Position numbers and translations under genes: made by a program
Part shown: in pieces, positions 48,526 through 58,189 of the stretch
Position numbering within the stretch: position 1 is the first letter of the stretch
Layout of the letters: the number at the start of each line of letters is the position of its first letter
The notes under the pieces: model-generated
Told to the model about the DNA's origin: nothing
Databases searched by the model: none
What the model saw: only the letters and a program-made list of their open reading frames with translations
NCBI GenBank assembly: GCA_002470825.1
Contig: DKOR01000020.1
Span: 56,297 to 120,296, forward strand
Origin: Thiotrichaceae bacterium UBA7357
Lineage (GTDB): Bacteria > Pseudomonadota > Gammaproteobacteria > Eutrophobiales > Eutrophobiaceae
Reading direction: 5' to 3'
Length of the DNA: 64,000 bases

Positions 48526-49899
48526 TTATAAAAAGGTAATGCCAACCTGGAATAAGGATTCGACTTCAGCGACATGCTTTTTATCGGAGACAATTAAAAT
48601 TAGGTGATCTTCAGTTTCGATAATAGTTCTCTTATTACTCATTAAGACATTATCGCCTCGAACAATAGCGGCGATTGTCGAGCCAGGTGGTAAATTTATA
48701 TCACCTATTTTTTTACCAACTACTTTTGATGAGGTTGTATTACCATGAGCTATAGCCTCGATCGCTTCAGCAGCTCCTCTTCTTAAGGCGTGTACAACGA
48801 CCACATCACCTTTGCGTATGTGTGCGAGTAAACTGCCAATGGTGGCTTGTTGAGGAGAGATTGCGATATCAATCGTATTACTTTGAACGAGATCAACATA
48901 TGCAGCACGGTTGATTAACGCCATTACTTTTCTAGCGCCTAGTCGCTTTGCGAGCATAGAAGAGATGATATTTGCTTCATCAGCATTTGTAAGCGCACAG
49001 AAAACATCAGTTCTATCAATATCTTCTTCATGCAGTAGTTCCTCATCAGCACCATCACCATTCAGAACGATTGTTTTTTTTAATGATTCAGATGCAAAGT
49101 GTGCTTTTTCAGGATCAAATTCAAGTAATTTGACTTTGTAATTGTCTTCTAATAATCCAGCTAGTTTTAGACCTATATTGCCACCACCGGCGATCATAAT
49201 ACTTTTTAGAGGTTTTTCTTTAAATCGGATAACTTGTAATAATAGACGGATAGATTTTTTTGAGCTTATAAAAAATATTTCATCATCTGCCTCGATAACA
49301 GTCTCAGCAATCGGAATAATTGCTTGATTATTTCTGAATATAATAGCTATCTTATATTCAATGTTTGGGAGTTGCTTTTTAAGGTTACGCAATGAATGGC
49401 CAACTAACATACCACTATATGATGCTTTTAAAGCAACCATCTGAGCCTGCCCATTAGCAAAATCTAGGACTTGTAAGGCACCTGGGTTCTCGATTAATTT
49501 TTTTATATATTCAGTGACTAATTTTTCTGGACTTATCAAAACATCGATAGGCAATGCCTCCTGAGCAAAGAGAGTCGTGCTTGAGAGATATTCTGTTTCA
49601 CGAATGCGTGCAATTTTCATGGGAGTATGAAACAAAGTGTAGGCAACTTGACAAGCTATCATATTGACTTCATCGCTATTTGTGACAGCTAAAATCATAT
49701 CCGCATCTTTGGCGCCAGCTTTAGCTAAAACTGAAGGGTGTGATGCAACCCCAGTAATAGTTCTCAAGTCATGGCGTTCACTGATTAGCTGTAATGTTGC
49801 AGGATTATTGTCGACTAATGTGATGTCGTTGTTTTCATTAACTAGATTCGCTGCCACTGACGCACCAACTTGGCCTGCTCCTAATATTATAATCTTCAT
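48526..49899 (-). CDS. trkA: Trk potassium uptake regulator TrkA
   Basis: The 457-residue cytoplasmic protein has two RCK_N/RCK_C halves. Each Rossmann unit is visible: GAGQVGASVAANLVNENNDI at the N-terminus and AGGGNIGLKLAGLLEDNY in the second half (about residues 237-254), with acidic residues at the ends of the second strands consistent with NAD(H)/ATP binding. TrkA gates TrkH. The gene overlaps ntrX by four bases, so Trk and the NtrYX-type two-component genes form one transcript. Confidence 0.93.
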   Translation of the reverse strand: MKIIILGAGQVGASVAANLVNENNDITLVDNNPATLQLISERHDLRTITGVASHPSVLAKAGAKDADMILAVTNSDEVNMIACQVAYTLFHTPMKIARIRETEYLSSTTLFAQEALPIDVLISPEKLVTEYIKKLIENPGALQVLDFANGQAQMVALKASYSGMLVGHSLRNLKKQLPNIEYKIAIIFRNNQAIIPIAETVIEADDEIFFISSKKSIRLLLQVIRFKEKPLKSIMIAGGGNIGLKLAGLLEDNYKVKLLEFDPEKAHFASESLKKTIVLNGDGADEELLHEEDIDRTDVFCALTNADEANIISSMLAKRLGARKVMALINRAAYVDLVQSNTIDIAISPQQATIGSLLAHIRKGDVVVVHALRRGAAEAIEAIAHGNTTSSKVVGKKIGDINLPPGSTIAAIVRGDNVLMSNKRTIIETEDHLILIVSDKKHVAEVESLFQVGITFL

Positions 49900-51254
49900 T
49901 TTAATTCTATTCCCAACATTTTCAGTTTTCTATATAGATGTGTACGTTCTATACCAATCGCATTTGCTACCTTACTAACACTACCTTTTGCTTTTTTTAA
50001 TTGATATTCAAGATATGCTTTTTCAAAGTTTTCTCTTGCATCTCGGAGTGGCATATCAAAATCGAAGACTTCTTTACGAGCACTATTTTTCTTCATACCT
50101 GCATTACCCAGGCTAGTTTCGATTTCATCGATATTTATGGTTTCATTTGTACTAAGTATTAAAAGACGTTGAACGATATTCTTTAATTCTTTTACATTAC
50201 CAGGCCATTGATAACTTCTTAAACGATTTTGTGCAGCAACACTAAATTTTCGATAAGGGAGCCCTTCTGTTTCTATAAAGTAATTAACGAAGTGTTCAAT
50301 TAATGCTGGTATATCTTCATAATGTTCACGTAGTGCAGGGATAGTTATTGGTAGGATGTTCAACTGAAAATAGAGGTCATCTCTGAAGCTACCTTTTTCT
50401 ACTAGAGATTGAATGTCAAATTTAGTCGCTACTATAATCCTCATTTTTAGTTTAATCGGATTAGGGTTTCCAATATGAGTATAGGTTTTAGTTTCAAATA
50501 CATCATGAATACGAGATTGTAATATAGTATTTAATTCGCCAATATCGTTGATATAAAGAGTTCCATTTTTAGCTTTGTCAAAATAACCTTCCTGTAATTG
50601 ATTATTTGACTCCAGTCCAAACAATTCAGTTTCTGCATAGTCTTTACCTAGAGTAGAAATTCTTATTGGTATAAACGGACCATCAGCGTATTTGCTGAGT
50701 GAATGTAAGTAACGTGCAAATAATTCTTTATCCGTTCCAGACTCTCCATGAAACAATACTGGCGCATCATGATTAGCAACTTTTGATATCTGATTTCTTA
50801 AATCTGATATTTTTTTACTTTTTCCTATTTGGTAAAGCTTAGAATAAGTAACATGGTGTAATTGTAAATTTTCTTGCTTTAACGAACTATTTTCAAGCGC
50901 ATGTTTAATTGTTAATAGTAGTTTAGCAATTGAAAGCGGTTTTTCGATAAAATCAAAGGCTCCAAGGCGTGTTGCTTCAACTGCTGTTTCTACATTTCCA
51001 TGGCCTGACATCATGACTACAGGACTAGATAATATATTTTTTTCATGCCATTCTTTCAGTAAACTAATGCCATCGATATCTGGCATCCATATATCAAGCA
51101 AGATTAAGTCTGGTTTAAAAGATTCTACAAGTCGACGTGCTTCAGAAGCATTTTCTGCAACCGCGACATTAAAACCCTCATCTTCAAGAATCTCTTTTAC
51201 TAAGCTTCTGATATCAGGCTCATCATCGACAACAAGTATATGTCGAATACTCAC
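49896..51254 (-). CDS. ntrX: NtrX-type response regulator with degenerate AAA+ domain
   Basis: The 452-residue regulator has an intact receiver domain (D10, D11, phospho-acceptor Asp54 in LILLDIWMPD, Lys105), an AAA+ domain (about 140-380) and a Fis-type DNA-binding helix-turn-helix (about 400-452, GSVSKVANAIGIERTHLYRKL). The AAA+ part is unusual: Walker A is GESGTDKE (170-177) with Asp for the essential glycine, the GAFTGA loop that contacts sigma-54 is absent after ELFG, Walker B reads LYINDIG with Asn-Asp for Asp-Glu, and the second arginine finger is Gln297. It probably binds DNA under phosphorylation control but cannot act as a sigma-54 activator. It is paired with ntrY (one-base overlap). 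Confidence 0.82.
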   Translation of the reverse strand: MSIRHILVVDDEPDIRSLVKEILEDEGFNVAVAENASEARRLVESFKPDLILLDIWMPDIDGISLLKEWHEKNILSSPVVMMSGHGNVETAVEATRLGAFDFIEKPLSIAKLLLTIKHALENSSLKQENLQLHHVTYSKLYQIGKSKKISDLRNQISKVANHDAPVLFHGESGTDKELFARYLHSLSKYADGPFIPIRISTLGKDYAETELFGLESNNQLQEGYFDKAKNGTLYINDIGELNTILQSRIHDVFETKTYTHIGNPNPIKLKMRIIVATKFDIQSLVEKGSFRDDLYFQLNILPITIPALREHYEDIPALIEHFVNYFIETEGLPYRKFSVAAQNRLRSYQWPGNVKELKNIVQRLLILSTNETINIDEIETSLGNAGMKKNSARKEVFDFDMPLRDARENFEKAYLEYQLKKAKGSVSKVANAIGIERTHLYRKLKMLGIELK

Positions 51255-53449
51255 TAGATTATTCGTGATTTAGTCGTTTGAATTAATTGGTCGATAGCTG
51301 GTAATCTTATCACCGCACATGCGCCATTATTGTCATTATTGTTCTCAAGCCATACTGTACCAGAATGTTCATCAATAATTTTCTTTACTATGGCTAGTCC
51401 AAGGCCAGTACCTTTTTGTTTAGTCGTAATATAAGGTTCAAATAATTTGTTCACAACTCCTACTTCAATGCCGGGACCATTATCTCTCACACGAATTTCA
51501 ACCATATGAATATTATTAACATCTATGCCTTTAGCACTAATTGTAAGATGGTGTCCTGCTCCCATCTCGTTCGCATCAATAGCATTCGTCAAGAGATTAT
51601 TAAAAACTTGTCGTAGTTTTTTTTCATCACCTCTTATTAAAGGTAATTCGTCGTCAACGTCCATTTTAATTTCACTTTTATCTTCCATATTACTAAATAA
51701 ATCGTGACCCTCTTGGATGAGATGCTCAATTCTAATATCTTCCGGATTAAATTCAGGAGATCTTGCATAGTCTGAAAAGTTGTTCACCATTTCTTTCAAC
51801 GTGTCGACTTGTTGGATAATAGTATTTGTCATCCTATCCAACATTTCTACATCTTCCGCATTCATTGTAGATAAATATTTATGACGTAATCGTTCTGCCG
51901 CTAGTTGAATCGGGGTTAGTGGATTTTTGATTTCATGTGCGAGATGCTGCGCCATCTCACTCCATGCTGCATCACGCTGCCCGCGGATTAAGGCAGTGAT
52001 TTCATCAAAAACAATAACATAACCGCTCGTTTCCCCATCTGATCCTAAAAGTACAGCACCATTAATCATTAAGGTTAGATTACCAGTTTTATTAGATAGG
52101 GTGATCTGTTCATGCCATTCGTCCAGTTGCTCTTGAATATTCGATGAAATACATTCAAAGAAGTCAGTTAGGTATGGAAGCTCTTTTATTAATATTCTTA
52201 TATTCTTTTTTTCAAGGATATCAAAATTGATATTTAATATTTGATTTGCACTAGTATTATATTTCTCAAGGTTACCATTTCCGTCAAGTACGATAACCCC
52301 TGAAGATAAACGAGACAGAATAGTTTCTAAAAAGTTGCGCTGCGATTCGGCTTCTAATTGGCTTTGTTTCACAGAGTCTCGTGCTTCTGATATTCTATCT
52401 GTCATGTCGTTAAATGATGACACAAGGAAACCTAGCTCATCATTTCCCGGCACTGGTAATCGTGTGCTATAGTCGCCCGCTGCAATAGCCTTCGTACCTT
52501 CCGCCAGATTCATAACAGGCTCTGAAAGTTTTCTAGCTGAATAGAAAGCTGCCCATACGGCACTAAACATACTGAACAATAAAACCAATGTTAATATTAT
52601 TATAAAGCTGATTTTAAGTTGTTCTCGTAGATATGACAGTTCCTTGTATTCAATATATGACGATTGAACACTTTCAGCTAATTGATTCATACGTTCAGAG
52701 ATTGGAAATAATGTTTGTATTAAACGCGCTTCCTTATCAATATTTTTAGTCGGTAAATTTGTAACCACACGAATCAATAGATTCGTATCTTTAATTACAT
52801 CTAAGCCTATATAATTATTTCCTTGTGATAATTGTAATAAAATATTTTTATCCGGTGTGACTGGAATCAAACTTTCTGTATCAATGGAGCTTGACGCTAT
52901 TACAACACCTTTTCTGGTTAATAATGTGAGCTCATAGGCATTGATGCGCTCTCTTATTTGGTCAACAATAAAAGGCAGCTCTGATTCGTTTGATTCATTC
53001 AATTCTGTTGCCACTTTTTCAGTCATATTCAATAATTCACGCATACGTACATCTAGTGCGAGCCGACTTAGTTCAAGAGAATCATCAAGTGCTTGTTCTA
53101 CTCTCAAGTCAAACCAGCTATCAATACCGCGATGCAAGAAATCTAAAGAAAAGTAATACACAATTAGAACGGGTGTAACTGACAATATGGAAAAAAGCAT
53201 GACCATTCTGACTGTCATTCGAGAGCCAATAATTTTATTTTTAAACTGGCGAATTAATCGCTTAATATTGAATATGATTAATATGATTAAACTAATTAAA
53301 CCTAGTCCATTTAATATGATAAGTATTGAATAATAACTATTGAAAAATTCTGAATTTTGTAATGCCTGACTCATCATTACTAATGAAGCGAGCATGAAAA
53401 AAAACAGACTTGAGCCGATGAGTAACATTAGATCACTTCCTCTATTCAT
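51254..53449 (-). CDS. ntrY: NtrY-type membrane sensor histidine kinase
   Basis: The 731-residue kinase has N-terminal membrane segments (about residues 8-30, 42-62, 88-108 and 283-306) enclosing a periplasmic sensing domain, a HAMP domain (about 310-362), a PAS domain (about 375-480), the dimerisation/phosphorylation helix with the histidine in LAHEIKNPLTPIQLAAERL (about 498-516) and a complete ATPase domain (N box FNNLLTNAIDA, DNGPGIE, GTGLGLAIVKKI). All kinase motifs look functional. The signal is unknown; NtrYX homologues are linked to nitrogen, redox or envelope responses. It overlaps the DUF4390 gene by four bases. Confidence 0.88.
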   Translation of the reverse strand: MNRGSDLMLLIGSSLFFFMLASLVMMSQALQNSEFFNSYYSILIILNGLGLISLIILIIFNIKRLIRQFKNKIIGSRMTVRMVMLFSILSVTPVLIVYYFSLDFLHRGIDSWFDLRVEQALDDSLELSRLALDVRMRELLNMTEKVATELNESNESELPFIVDQIRERINAYELTLLTRKGVVIASSSIDTESLIPVTPDKNILLQLSQGNNYIGLDVIKDTNLLIRVVTNLPTKNIDKEARLIQTLFPISERMNQLAESVQSSYIEYKELSYLREQLKISFIIILTLVLLFSMFSAVWAAFYSARKLSEPVMNLAEGTKAIAAGDYSTRLPVPGNDELGFLVSSFNDMTDRISEARDSVKQSQLEAESQRNFLETILSRLSSGVIVLDGNGNLEKYNTSANQILNINFDILEKKNIRILIKELPYLTDFFECISSNIQEQLDEWHEQITLSNKTGNLTLMINGAVLLGSDGETSGYVIVFDEITALIRGQRDAAWSEMAQHLAHEIKNPLTPIQLAAERLRHKYLSTMNAEDVEMLDRMTNTIIQQVDTLKEMVNNFSDYARSPEFNPEDIRIEHLIQEGHDLFSNMEDKSEIKMDVDDELPLIRGDEKKLRQVFNNLLTNAIDANEMGAGHHLTISAKGIDVNNIHMVEIRVRDNGPGIEVGVVNKLFEPYITTKQKGTGLGLAIVKKIIDEHSGTVWLENNNDNNGACAVIRLPAIDQLIQTTKSRII

Positions 53450-54012
53450 CGTATCAATTTCCAGCTATACCATTTATTTGATAGTTTCCAATTCGAAGAA
53501 AAATATGCTTGAGGACGCATTGGTGATGGCAGTGATTCAATATCAAGATAAGCACGAATTCTTGCAATATATACCTTATCTTCGATTAAGTGGTCTTGAT
53601 TAAATAGACTCATTTTTGAAATGGTTTTTATATGATTTAACGCAGCCTCAAGATTATCATATGAGTGACGCAATCCATTTGACAAATCGGTGGCCAGAAA
53701 ATTTTCGGTTAGTGGTTTATGTTCGAGTTTATAGAGTAATATTTTTTCACTAATTATTTTATCCCATACCCAATAGCGTTTTGAACGTAATTGAAAATGA
53801 ATATGGATCTCAAGCGAAACTCCATGACGTAATGCTCTATAAGCTTCTTCTGATAATTCAATATCACATAAAGCATCGAGATAGTAAGTGTTTTTATCTA
53901 AATAAATTCGAATAGAGTCTGTTTTAGCGGTATTTGCAATACTGGAATAGTTAATACATGACAGTATAAGAATGATACTAAATGTTATTATATTATTAGT
54001 GATAAAAGACAT
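53446..54012 (-). CDS. DUF4390 domain protein
   Basis: The 188-residue product has an N-terminal signal-like hydrophobic segment (IITFSIILILSCI) and a beta-rich domain of the DUF4390 type (LEIHIHFQLRSKRYWVWDKIISEK, ending FSSNWKLSNKWYSWKL). The family has no known function, but it is found between rsmB and ntrY homologues in many beta- and gammaproteobacteria, as here. It starts four bases after rsmB ends and overlaps ntrY, so it is probably co-expressed with the kinase and may be part of its sensing apparatus (inference). Confidence 0.8.
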   Translation of the reverse strand: MSFITNNIITFSIILILSCINYSSIANTAKTDSIRIYLDKNTYYLDALCDIELSEEAYRALRHGVSLEIHIHFQLRSKRYWVWDKIISEKILLYKLEHKPLTENFLATDLSNGLRHSYDNLEAALNHIKTISKMSLFNQDHLIEDKVYIARIRAYLDIESLPSPMRPQAYFSSNWKLSNKWYSWKLIR

Positions 54013-54016
54013 CAGG

Positions 54017-55315
54017 CTATATCTTTTTTAGGCAAGAATAAAAAAAGCCATCCATATTACTTTGTCCTGTCAATATTTGTTTGCCATAGCCAGTATTTTC
54101 ACCCCATTCAGCATCAATATTTTTAAGAACACAGTTTTCGTTTTTACCAATGAATTGCTTTATTAGTTCCGAGTTTTCTTGTTTAAATATAGAGCAAGTG
54201 ACATAAACTAATAACCCATTAAGCTTTAAAGTTTTCCAAAGGGTTTCTATAAGCTGCATCTGCAACGCACTAATAACTTTAACTTCTGCATATGTTCTCA
54301 ATGTTTTGATGTCGGGATGCCGACGTATTACTCCTGTTGCAGAGCAGGGAGCATCTAATAAAATACGGTCATAAAGTTCATTGCGCCACCAATTTTCAAG
54401 ATCATTTATATCTGAGACTTTGATTGTAGCATTAAGCCCTAGTCTCATAAATGTTTCAGATAATCTTTTTGCACGACCGAAATCTTTTTCGATGACAGTT
54501 AAAGATTCAAGGTTTGGTTGTGATTCAAGGATATGCGAACTCTTACCTCCTGGCGCAGCGCATGCATCAAGAACAGTTTGTCTTGGTTTTAAATCAAGTA
54601 ATTTTACAGAAAATTGAGCAGCAAGTTCTTGTACTGAAACATCCCCTTCACTAAACCCTGGCAATAAACCGACATCAACTGGTTTTTCCACTAGTATTCC
54701 TTGTTTAGAATAAGGCGTAATTTTTCCTAGGATGCCAGCTTTTTCCATCTTTATTAAATACTCTTGTCGACTTTGATGTAGTTGGTTCACTCGAAGATAC
54801 ATTGGAGGGTGTTGATTGTTTGCTTCGAGGATGCTCTCCCATTCCTCTGGCCAGTCTAGCCTGAGCTGTTTGATGATCCATTTGGGGTGGGATGTATTAA
54901 AACTGTAGCCATTATTAACATTAGGGTCAAATATCTTTGTATCTCGAAGATACCGACGTAAAATTGCATTGACTAAGTTTTTTGCCCATTCCATTTTTAT
55001 TTTTTTGCAGGTATTAACAGTCTCGGATACAACAGCATGAGCAGGGATTCGCATGAAGCGTAACTGATATAATCCAATAATCATCAGGTATTTAAGTTGG
55101 CTATCTTTTTTCTTTATACGTTTTTCTAATAAGTGATTAAGAATATATTCAAGTTGTACATACCATCGAAATGTCCCGTAGCAAATCTCTTGAATTAATG
55201 CTTTGTCATTTCCTGATTGTTTGAATGATTCGTTATTTTGTAATGCATGAGTTAGTGTGAGTTTATTTTCAAATACTTGTGAAATTATTTGGGTAGCTAT
55301 TATACGTGATGACAT
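54017..55315 (-). CDS. rsmB: 16S rRNA (cytosine(967)-C(5))-methyltransferase RsmB
   Basis: The 432-residue enzyme has an N-terminal NusB-like RNA-binding domain (about residues 1-135) and a C-terminal Fmu methyltransferase domain with DACAAPGGKSSHILE (about 245-259), the DAPCSATGVIRRHPDIK segment (about 314-330) and the catalytic cysteine in VYVTCSIFKQEN (about 369-380). These are the diagnostic motifs of RsmB. It is 11 bases downstream of fmt in the def-fmt-rsmB order shared by most gammaproteobacteria. Confidence 0.94.
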   Translation of the reverse strand: MSSRIIATQIISQVFENKLTLTHALQNNESFKQSGNDKALIQEICYGTFRWYVQLEYILNHLLEKRIKKKDSQLKYLMIIGLYQLRFMRIPAHAVVSETVNTCKKIKMEWAKNLVNAILRRYLRDTKIFDPNVNNGYSFNTSHPKWIIKQLRLDWPEEWESILEANNQHPPMYLRVNQLHQSRQEYLIKMEKAGILGKITPYSKQGILVEKPVDVGLLPGFSEGDVSVQELAAQFSVKLLDLKPRQTVLDACAAPGGKSSHILESQPNLESLTVIEKDFGRAKRLSETFMRLGLNATIKVSDINDLENWWRNELYDRILLDAPCSATGVIRRHPDIKTLRTYAEVKVISALQMQLIETLWKTLKLNGLLVYVTCSIFKQENSELIKQFIGKNENCVLKNIDAEWGENTGYGKQILTGQSNMDGFFYSCLKKI

Positions 55316-55326
55316 GACAATTAAAC

Positions 55327-56268
55327 TTAGCCTACGACCTTATTATCATTAATAAATTCAGGATGAGCATTTAAAAAATCGATTGCAGAGATCGGTCGTT
55401 TTCCAGGTAATTGTAATTTTGTGATTTTTAAAACATCTTTGCCTGTCATAATATTTATACCCGGTTTAGTATTTAGTAACGTTCCAACAACTAAATCTTC
55501 CGAACTTTGTTTGATTTCTGCTTCCCATATTCTTACATTGGTCTTGTTCATTACTGTATGAGTTATAGGAAATGGATTGAATGCTCGAATTTTTCTTTCT
55601 AGCTGTATAGCAGACTGAGTCCAGTCTATTTTCGCATCTTGTTTACTAATTTTTTTTGCATAAGTAGCCTTCGAATTATCTTGTTCTATTGCGTTAGTTT
55701 CACATTCGACAATTTTAGATAATGATTCATTTATCTCTCTTGCACTCATTATGGCCAAACGATCATGCAATGTTCTTGCAGTATCACGAGGCAAAATTGA
55801 ACAAGCAAATTGTTCCAAAATTGGACCAGTATCTAGTCCACTGTCCATCTTCATGATAGTAATACCAGTTTCATTATCACCTTCTTCGATGGCTCTTTGA
55901 ATAGGTGCTGCTCCGCGCCAACGGGGTAATAACGAGGCGTGTATATTAATACAGCCGTATTTAGGAATAGCTAAAATTTCTGGTGTTAAAAAGAGACCAT
56001 AGGCTACTACTAGAATTAAATCACAATTCTTTAAGATATCTGAAGTAAGTTCTTTAAATGTCTCAGGTTGGAGGACAGGAATATTATTCTCAAGGGCGCA
56101 AAGTTTAACTTCGCTCTGCTTGAGCTTACGACCTCTTCCAGCTGGTCGATCAGGTTGAGTTAGCACTAGTTCGACAGAATGCTGACCTTTATTAATGAGT
56201 TCTTCGAGCACAATCCGAGAAATTTCCGGTGTGCCAGCAAATGCGAGCTTTAATTTGGCATGAGTCAC
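55327..56268 (-). CDS. fmt: Methionyl-tRNA formyltransferase
   Basis: The 313-residue enzyme formylates initiator Met-tRNA using 10-formyl-THF. FAGTPEISRIVL opens the Rossmann domain; the THF/catalytic region CINIHASLLPRWRGAAPIQRAIEEGD (about residues 106-131) and TGITIMKMDSGLDTG (about 133-147) contain the conserved Asn, His and Asp. The C-terminal OB-like domain (about 210-310) binds tRNA. The start is GTG at 56268, overlapping the def stop by four bases. Confidence 0.94.
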   Translation of the reverse strand: MTHAKLKLAFAGTPEISRIVLEELINKGQHSVELVLTQPDRPAGRGRKLKQSEVKLCALENNIPVLQPETFKELTSDILKNCDLILVVAYGLFLTPEILAIPKYGCINIHASLLPRWRGAAPIQRAIEEGDNETGITIMKMDSGLDTGPILEQFACSILPRDTARTLHDRLAIMSAREINESLSKIVECETNAIEQDNSKATYAKKISKQDAKIDWTQSAIQLERKIRAFNPFPITHTVMNKTNVRIWEAEIKQSSEDLVVGTLLNTKPGINIMTGKDVLKITKLQLPGKRPISAIDFLNAHPEFINDNKVVG

Positions 56269-56777
56269 AATATGCTTTGCTGAAGTTTTTCTTGTTTGTT
56301 GATTTTTTTCTTTAATCGTTGACGTTTAAGTAGAGAAAGATAATCAATGAACAGTTTACCATCAAGATGATCGATTTCATGTTGAATACAAACAGCTAAT
56401 AAACCATCCGTATTCGAATTAATCACCTCATCATCAAGCGTTTTATAACAATATTCTATATATTCAGCGCGTTCAATAATGTCATAATAATCTGGTACTG
56501 AAAGGCATCCCTCTCGCATTGTCTGGTTGCCTACTAACTTGGTGATTTTAGGGTTAATCAATATTAATGGTTCGTTTTTTTCTTCAGATAAATCAATTAC
56601 GATGATTCTCTGCCGAATATTAACTTGGGTTGCAGCGAGACCAATACCATTCTCTGCATACATGACATCTAACATATTTTTGGCAATTTCCTTTACTTTG
56701 GAATCTATCTTATAGACCGGTAATGCCTTGTCACGTAGTCTTGTGTCAGGAAAGTGCAAAACTTTGAGTATTGCCAT
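56265..56777 (-). CDS. def: Peptide deformylase
   Basis: The 170-residue metalloenzyme removes the formyl group from nascent proteins. The three motifs are present: GIGLAATQ (about residues 45-52), EGCLSVP (about 89-95) with the metal cysteine, and QHEIDHLDG (about 131-139) with the two metal histidines and the catalytic glutamate. The ATG at 56777 (MAILKVLHFPD) is chosen over a longer open frame reaching 56876 because it is the canonical start. def and fmt form a coupled pair. Confidence 0.94.
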   Translation of the reverse strand: MAILKVLHFPDTRLRDKALPVYKIDSKVKEIAKNMLDVMYAENGIGLAATQVNIRQRIIVIDLSEEKNEPLILINPKITKLVGNQTMREGCLSVPDYYDIIERAEYIEYCYKTLDDEVINSNTDGLLAVCIQHEIDHLDGKLFIDYLSLLKRQRLKKKINKQEKLQQSIL

Positions 56778-56929
56778 AGCAATATTCACTCCAAAATTGT
56801 TATAACTAGCTGATAGTATACAGGAAAAATAACTTGTTGTAGTTAAACCACAAAAAAATATGGTCTCAGCTAACATTTTGTTATACTTTTTGCTAATCTA
56901 CATTAAGGAAATCATCTAAGATTATAGAC

Positions 56930-58156
56930 ATGTTCAATAAAATTCTAATTTCATGCGTGATTTCGCTATTAACTCTTAGCGCAAGGGCGGATGAATTAAC
57001 AATAAATCCAGAAAATCCAAAGAATTACATGGTTGTGAAAGGCGATACGCTATGGGATATTTCTGCTCGATTTTTACAACAACCATGGCGTTGGCCGGAA
57101 ATTTGGGGGGATAATCCTCAAATAGATAATCCACATCTAATATATCCTGGTGATATTGTGTCTCTTAAGTATGAAGATGGAAGGCCTGTTTTAAACCTAC
57201 AGAGAGGAAATCCTCGGTCAGTAACTGGGCGTAATGTTAAGTTGTCTCCAACTATCCATAGCACGCAAAATGTTGAGGCGATTCAAAGTATTCCAGTCGA
57301 TGCAATCCAGCAATTTTTAGAGCAGTCAATTGTTCTCGATAAGAATGAGATAGAGCAGTGGCCTTATATAGTCTCTAGTAATGATGGTCGATTGATGGCA
57401 AGTACGGGGAGCACCATCTATGTGCGTGGCCTACCAGAAGAATCAAAAATCGTAAAATATTCGATTTATCGAAAAGGTGCATCTTATGTCGATCCAAAAA
57501 AAGATAACGAAAAGGTTGTGGGTGAAATTTTGGGTTTTGAAGCAATATATGTCGGTGATGCCATAATAGAAAAAAGGGGTGACCCAGCTTCTGCAATAAT
57601 TACCATTGCTGACAGAGAGGTGATGAAAGGAGATCGATTATTTCCTCATGTTGATGAGGCAATCACCAATGAATTTGTCCCCCGAACAACAAATAATGAA
57701 ATGAAAGGGAGAATTATTTCCGTTATCGATGGTGTTTCGCAAATCGCTCAATATCAAGTGGTTGTATTGAATCTTGGTAAAAAACAAGGCCTTGAAGTGG
57801 GTAATGTACTCGGTGTTTACCAAAGTAGCTATGTAGTTCGGGACACAACAGGACCAATTATCACAAAAGATAATCCGCAGGAAGACATTGAGACAGCTAA
57901 AGAAATTAATGATGCTGGTGGTGATTTGAGCAAAATATTTGTGCGAGTAGTACATGCAATTATAAATAGCGTTAATTCGTTTGATGAGAGGTATTTAGCC
58001 CCTGCAAACACACAAGTCATGTCTGAGAATGTGAGTTTGCCAGAAGAGTATGTTGGTGTAGTCATGGTTTTAAAAACGTTTAGTAAAGTAAGTTATGCCA
58101 TGGTGATGGAAACAAAAGGGCCGATGCATGTGTTAGATAAAATAAGAAGTCTGTAA
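56930..58156 (+). CDS. Secreted LysM-domain protein
   Basis: The 408-residue protein has a signal peptide (about residues 1-20) followed by one LysM peptidoglycan-binding domain (YMVVKGDTLWDISARFLQQPWRWPEIW to HLIYPGDIVSL, about 33-80) and a long domain of unknown function. This gene lies between def (divergent) and dprA in many gammaproteobacteria; here the dprA that should follow is only a remnant. A role in cell-wall binding can be inferred but not a specific activity. Confidence 0.82.
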   Translation: MFNKILISCVISLLTLSARADELTINPENPKNYMVVKGDTLWDISARFLQQPWRWPEIWGDNPQIDNPHLIYPGDIVSLKYEDGRPVLNLQRGNPRSVTGRNVKLSPTIHSTQNVEAIQSIPVDAIQQFLEQSIVLDKNEIEQWPYIVSSNDGRLMASTGSTIYVRGLPEESKIVKYSIYRKGASYVDPKKDNEKVVGEILGFEAIYVGDAIIEKRGDPASAIITIADREVMKGDRLFPHVDEAITNEFVPRTTNNEMKGRIISVIDGVSQIAQYQVVVLNLGKKQGLEVGNVLGVYQSSYVVRDTTGPIITKDNPQEDIETAKEINDAGGDLSKIFVRVVHAIINSVNSFDERYLAPANTQVMSENVSLPEEYVGVVMVLKTFSKVSYAMVMETKGPMHVLDKIRSL

Positions 58157-58189
58157 TCAGATAAAAAACATAATAAACCGGACTTTCGT

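Noticed and set aside
56778..56876. 33-codon extension of def
   Set aside because: Peptide deformylase begins at MAILKVL; the extension is unlike any family N-terminus and runs through the divergent promoter region.
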